From: Thermoplasmata archaeon
GTDB taxonomy: Archaea; Thermoplasmatota; Thermoplasmata; Lutacidiplasmatales; UBA184
DNA length: 10,109 nucleotides
Assembly (NCBI GenBank): GCA_021792485.1
Contig: JAJYUO010000037.1
Location: 1-10,109 of the forward strand
Direction of reading: 5' to 3'
The position numbers were made by a program, and so were the translations under genes. Position 1 is the stretch's first letter. The number at the start of each line of letters is the position of its first letter. Under the pieces are notes generated by a model. The model did no database searches, was not told the origin of the DNA, and worked only from the letters and a program-made list of their open reading frames with translations. Positions 6,590 through 10,109 of this stretch are shown piece by piece.

Positions 6590-9500
6590 ATGTCCCAGAT
6601 GAGTAACGGTGCGAGCCGCGCGAAGAGGGTCTTCGCCGCGATGGTGGTCCCGATGTTCCTGCTGTCGATGCTCGTCGTGATCACGACGGGCGCCGCGGGA
6701 GGGGCGACCGTTGCCCCAACAGCTCCCGCGCCGGCCGCGGGCGCGGCTCCCCCCGTGACGGCTCCGTTCAGCCTCACTCTGAACCCTACAGTCTACACCT
6801 ACAGCAGCGGGATCAAGTCGACCATCGCGACCGCGAACGGAGCCACCTTCGGCTCGGGAGCCTTCGTCGCATTCTGCGTGAGCACGACGAACACGTTCGC
6901 CACTTCCACCTCCATCGGCTCGGTCACCCTTGCCGGCGGCGTCACCACGCTCTCGAACGAGATCGTGACCCTCGGCGGCGGCAGCAGCATCGTGACCGGC
7001 GCCGGGACGTACTATGTCGCAGCCACGGACTCGGGCTCCCTTAGCGCCCCGTGTGCGGGAACCGGTTACACCTACACGAGCCCCGTGCCCATCACGGTGA
7101 CGACGGCGGCTCCGAGCCTCGCATCCCCGGGATCGGTCACGGTAGGGGCGGCAGCCTCCATCACCCCCGGAACCGGCTGGGACGGAAGTTCCACGGTCTC
7201 CCTGTTCCTCGCGCAGCCGGGTGGATCGACGGTCCTCGGCACCTACACGACGACCTCGAGCGGCGCCCTGCCCGCAACGGCCAGCTTCGTTGTTCCGACC
7301 CTGGCGCAGGGGACCTACTCGATCGTGGCACAAGAGACGGCCGGACCGTCCACGGCGGCTTCCGTCGGCATTACCGCGGATTCCACGTTCACCGTCGCGC
7401 CGGCGATCACCGTCTCCCCCGTCTACTTCAGCGGAGTCAGCGGCAGCGCCCTCACGATCAGCGGTACCGGCTTCACCGCCGGCTCGACGATCGCGGCAGC
7501 GACCAGCCCCAGCAGCACCATCGAGATCAGCGCGCCGCTCGCCGCCGAGACCACGCACGCCGCCGCCACGGTAGGCACGGACGGAACGTTCACGGTGACC
7601 GCGACGACGGCGACATCGATCGGGAGCGCGCACAGCGGCCCCCAGACGATGAGCATCACGACGAGCGTGGCCACGTACGTCTTCCCGGACGCGGCGTTCG
7701 TCTCGAGCCCGAACCCGGGCGCCCTCGGGTTCGCCATCAGCCCGACGACGGCCTCCTACGGCACGGCGATCAGTGCGTATGCCTACAACTTCCCGGCGGA
7801 CGCGACGATCACGTTCTATGCGGGGTCGGTCGTCCTGGGAACCGCAACGGCGAGCAGCCTCGGTTTCGCGGAACTCCCGGCCGGCGCGACCCTGCCGGCC
7901 ATGCCAGCCGGCTCCTACAACGCCGTGGCGGCGGATGCCTCGGGTGGGCTCTACTCGGTCCCAGTCGCGATCACGGTAGACACTGTCTACAAAGCGACGG
8001 ATCCGAGCGGAGCCGCGCTCGGCGGGGAGTACCTGCCCTCGGGCGGGACGATCACGGTCTGGGCCTATGGGCTCGTTCCGGGAACGTCGTATTCGTTCAC
8101 GGACGGGTTCCTCGGCTCGATCGGAACGAGCGGTGCCGTCGTCACGGTCGCTTCCGGCAGCCTTAACGCCGTCAGCGGGAAGTTCCTCCCGGCGGCGAAC
8201 GGCACGATCATCTTCACCTATACCGCGGCGTACGCGGGGTTGGGAAGCAGCGGCACGACGGGCACCTCCTCCGGCATCGCGATCAACGCGAACGCGATCG
8301 ACCATTACCTGTCGATCGGTGCGCCGACCATCCTCGAGTCGGAGTACGCGTCGTTCCTCGTCGGCGATACGGCCCAGCACCTCGCGGTCAGCAACCTGAT
8401 CCCCGGCACGGCGACCGCGCTGTACTCGGGCAGCCCGGCGATATCGCTCGACTACAACGAGTACATCGGCGCGACGATCCTCTCGGGACAGGGAACGACG
8501 ACCGGCTCGTGCTCCGCGACCTCACCGACGGTGTGCACCGCCAGCTCGGGCGGCGCTCTGTACCTTTCCTTCACGGTCCCGTCGGCGCAAGGGATAGCGA
8601 ACTTCGCGGTCGTCTACAACGGGCAGCCGACGAGCGCCGCGCTCGGCACGCTACCGGTCGTCGTCTCGAGCCCCGGGGCTTCAGTGGGTTCGGGCGCGAT
8701 CGCGGTCGCCACCGACTCGTCCGGTACGGCCTGGGCGGTCGGTTACGGCCTGCTCACCACCGGCTCGCCGACGTACGCGCTCAACATCTCGACGTCGAGC
8801 GGCGTAGATCACGAGACGCCGAGCGTTTCGGCCACCACCGGCGCGTTCGCCTACGATCTCGCCTCCTTCACCAGCCAGCCCGCCGGCACCTACTCGGTCA
8901 TCCTCTACGTGTCCACGGCGACGGCGTCGGCCTCGCTGTCGACATCGTACCGCGTGGCCGCGACCCTCACCCTCTCCCCCCTCCAGGGGCCGACGGGAAC
9001 CTTGATCACCGCGACGGCGACCGGACTGCGGGCGCAGGCGTACTACGACGTCTACTTCGGCACGACCTACCTCTCGACCTCGGAGTCCACGTCTGCTGGG
9101 GGATTGACCGCAGGCATCACGGTACCCCTGATCGCTCCGGAGACCTACACGATCTCGTTCGACCCGGCGGGGACGACGACGCCGGCCCTCTCGGCGACGT
9201 TCACCGTAACGGGAAGCACGACGATCACTCTCCTCACGGGCTCGGACCCGTCCGGGGTGGCGACGGCCTTCCCGAACGAGCTGGTGCAGTTCGACTGGAC
9301 GCCGGCGACCGAGCCGGTCGGACCGGGAACCGGCAGTAGCTCGGGTTCCTACTACATGCCGGTCGAGGTGACGGTCTATCTGAATGGGACGGCGTTCACG
9401 ACGTTCGCGGCGACGCCGCTCACGTCGGTCGGAGCGGCCCCAGCGCCAGGTGGGGCCGTGGCAACGCTCGCGGGCTCGTTCCAGATGCCGAACGACCCGG

Positions 9501-10109
9501 CCGGAACGTTCTGGTCTGTGACGCTCGGCTGGACGCAGATGACCCACGCGGCCGTTAGCCTGCCGTTCACGGACCCGGTACCCACCGGGACCGCGGGTAA
9601 TGCCGCCTCCACTTCGGGCGCGGCGTTGACGCCTCCCGACAGCCAAGCATACCTCGCCGACTTCTATGCCTCTGGGACAGTCCTTACTGCAAGCACGCTG
9701 GTCGCGGAGGTCAACTTCAACGGAAACGTATTTACCCTGACCTACGCCCCTGGCGCGGGCATCAGCATCGGTACGCATCCCGCTTTGGTAGCCCTCGTGA
9801 GTGGAGAGGGGACGGTCACTGCGACGTTCGATGTGACCGGGGCCGTCTACGGGACGATGGGAACGACGAGTTCCTCCGTCACCTTCACGGTTTCCGGCGA
9901 CTATAACGGACTGCCGTTCAGTTCGAACAGCCCGCTTACCCTCACGGACGCTGCGGGCACCGTCGATGGAGGCGAGCATCGTGACCGTGAAGAGCCCGGC
10001 AAGGACGGGCGCACGGGACTGGAGCCCGACGAGGCCCCTTGTGGAGAAGCTCCCGGACCTCCGGTAGATCATGGCGATCAGCAAGAAGAGGGCCGCGGTG
10101 TAGATGCCG
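6590..10109 (+). CDS. Second giant secreted surface protein, paralogue of the first (3' end not intact)
   Basis: The frame stays open to the window edge, but only residues 1 to about 1124 (to about 9960) are credible. Residues 1-36 form a signal peptide (R10, K12, R13, then hydrophobic 14-36). The protein aligns with the first large protein through most of its length. Shared marks include a cysteine pair with the same 59-residue spacing (C96/C155 here, C109/C168 there), ITVSP followed by SALTISG-x-GFTAG, the motif NFPAD (400 here, 438 there), a second cysteine pair (641/649), F-P-x-E-L-V-x-F-x-W-T-P near 895, a conserved NGT sequon, and W-T-Q at 981. After residue 983 the proteins diverge: this one has about 140 residues of a different beta-rich domain and no heptad stalk or anchor within reach. 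The last 50 codons turn abruptly highly charged and are not believed. The start at 6590 is chosen for the signal peptide; 6599 and 6386 are in-frame alternatives. Likely a cell-envelope (S-layer-like) protein. Confidence 0.85.
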   Translation, partial: MSQMSNGASRAKRVFAAMVVPMFLLSMLVVITTGAAGGATVAPTAPAPAAGAAPPVTAPFSLTLNPTVYTYSSGIKSTIATANGATFGSGAFVAFCVSTTNTFATSTSIGSVTLAGGVTTLSNEIVTLGGGSSIVTGAGTYYVAATDSGSLSAPCAGTGYTYTSPVPITVTTAAPSLASPGSVTVGAAASITPGTGWDGSSTVSLFLAQPGGSTVLGTYTTTSSGALPATASFVVPTLAQGTYSIVAQETAGPSTAASVGITADSTFTVAPAITVSPVYFSGVSGSALTISGTGFTAGSTIAAATSPSSTIEISAPLAAETTHAAATVGTDGTFTVTATTATSIGSAHSGPQTMSITTSVATYVFPDAAFVSSPNPGALGFAISPTTASYGTAISAYAYNFPADATITFYAGSVVLGTATASSLGFAELPAGATLPAMPAGSYNAVAADASGGLYSVPVAITVDTVYKATDPSGAALGGEYLPSGGTITVWAYGLVPGTSYSFTDGFLGSIGTSGAVVTVASGSLNAVSGKFLPAANGTIIFTYTAAYAGLGSSGTTGTSSGIAINANAIDHYLSIGAPTILESEYASFLVGDTAQHLAVSNLIPGTATALYSGSPAISLDYNEYIGATILSGQGTTTGSCSATSPTVCTASSGGALYLSFTVPSAQGIANFAVVYNGQPTSAALGTLPVVVSSPGASVGSGAIAVATDSSGTAWAVGYGLLTTGSPTYALNISTSSGVDHETPSVSATTGAFAYDLASFTSQPAGTYSVILYVSTATASASLSTSYRVAATLTLSPLQGPTGTLITATATGLRAQAYYDVYFGTTYLSTSESTSAGGLTAGITVPLIAPETYTISFDPAGTTTPALSATFTVTGSTTITLLTGSDPSGVATAFPNELVQFDWTPATEPVGPGTGSSSGSYYMPVEVTVYLNGTAFTTFAATPLTSVGAAPAPGGAVATLAGSFQMPNDPAGTFWSVTLGWTQMTHAAVSLPFTDPVPTGTAGNAASTSGAALTPPDSQAYLADFYASGTVLTASTLVAEVNFNGNVFTLTYAPGAGISIGTHPALVALVSGEGTVTATFDVTGAVYGTMGTTSSSVTFTVSGDYNGLPFSSNSPLTLTDAAGTVDGGEHRDREEPGKDGRTGLEPDEAPCGEAPGPPVDHGDQQEEGRGVDA
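9963..10108 (-). CDS. Possible fragment of a minus-strand membrane protein
   Basis: On the minus strand this segment reads as a high-GC3 frame with two hydrophobic stretches, TAALFLLIAMIY followed by RRSG, and PVLAGLFTVTMLASI. This is the pattern of a multi-pass membrane protein with positive residues between helices. It enters from beyond the right edge. No stop codon marks its end: the frame stays open well into the antisense of the surface-protein gene, where it loses protein character near 9960. It may be a real convergent gene cut by a rearrangement, or sequence joined by an assembly chimera. No family is recognised. Confidence 0.3.

Noticed and set aside
6545..8380. Long minus-strand open frame opposite the second surface gene
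   Set aside because: The translation is Arg/Asp/Gly-rich antisense shadow, a common artefact opposite high-GC3 genes. The plus strand has signal peptide, paralogy and domain motifs.
8681..9960. Continuation of the right-edge minus-strand frame across the surface gene
   Set aside because: Only the first part, outside about 9960, looks like protein; the rest is highly charged shadow sequence.

Overview
The window looks like a GC-rich archaeal chromosome fragment. The archaeal signs are AT-rich TATA-like boxes at the right distance from starts, short or absent 5' leaders with no clear Shine-Dalgarno, a zinc-ribbon start typical of archaea, and very large Ser/Thr/Ala/Gly/Val-rich secreted proteins that are almost free of charged residues. 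By style, high-GC Thermoplasmatota-like archaea would fit, but nothing here fixes the lineage.

Left part (1-2218): a minus-strand gene leaves the window at the left edge, and its first 30 codons encode a Cys4-type zinc ribbon behind what looks like a leaderless promoter. Next is a minus-strand gene with a helix-turn-helix near its N terminus; its C-terminal half does not look coding and may be decayed or frameshifted. Between it and the first large gene lies about 1 kb that is mostly non-coding. It holds two perfect palindromes, a G-rich tract and one weak ORF that may be a gene remnant.

Centre (2131-6111): promoter, gene and terminator of a 1279-residue surface protein. It has a signal peptide, many beta-sandwich-like repeats, three cysteine pairs, a stalk of 18 unbroken heptads carrying clustered N-glycosylation sequons, one C-terminal transmembrane helix, and a short Gly/Ser tail. 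The layout resembles an S-layer stalk or anchor protein (SlaB-like in plan, not in sequence).

Right part (6112-10109): an intergenic region of about 0.5 kb with several inverted repeats, then a second large secreted protein that is a clear diverged paralogue of the first over about 980 residues. It has its own promoter, which shares short elements with that of the first gene. Its C-terminal part differs and lacks the stalk as far as it can be read. Near 9960 the plus-strand coding signal stops without a stop codon, and a minus-strand membrane-protein signal takes over to the window end. This looks like a rearrangement or a chimeric join.

The two large proteins most likely form or decorate the cell envelope. 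A working idea is that the first is the membrane-anchored stalk and the second a related lattice or surface partner.
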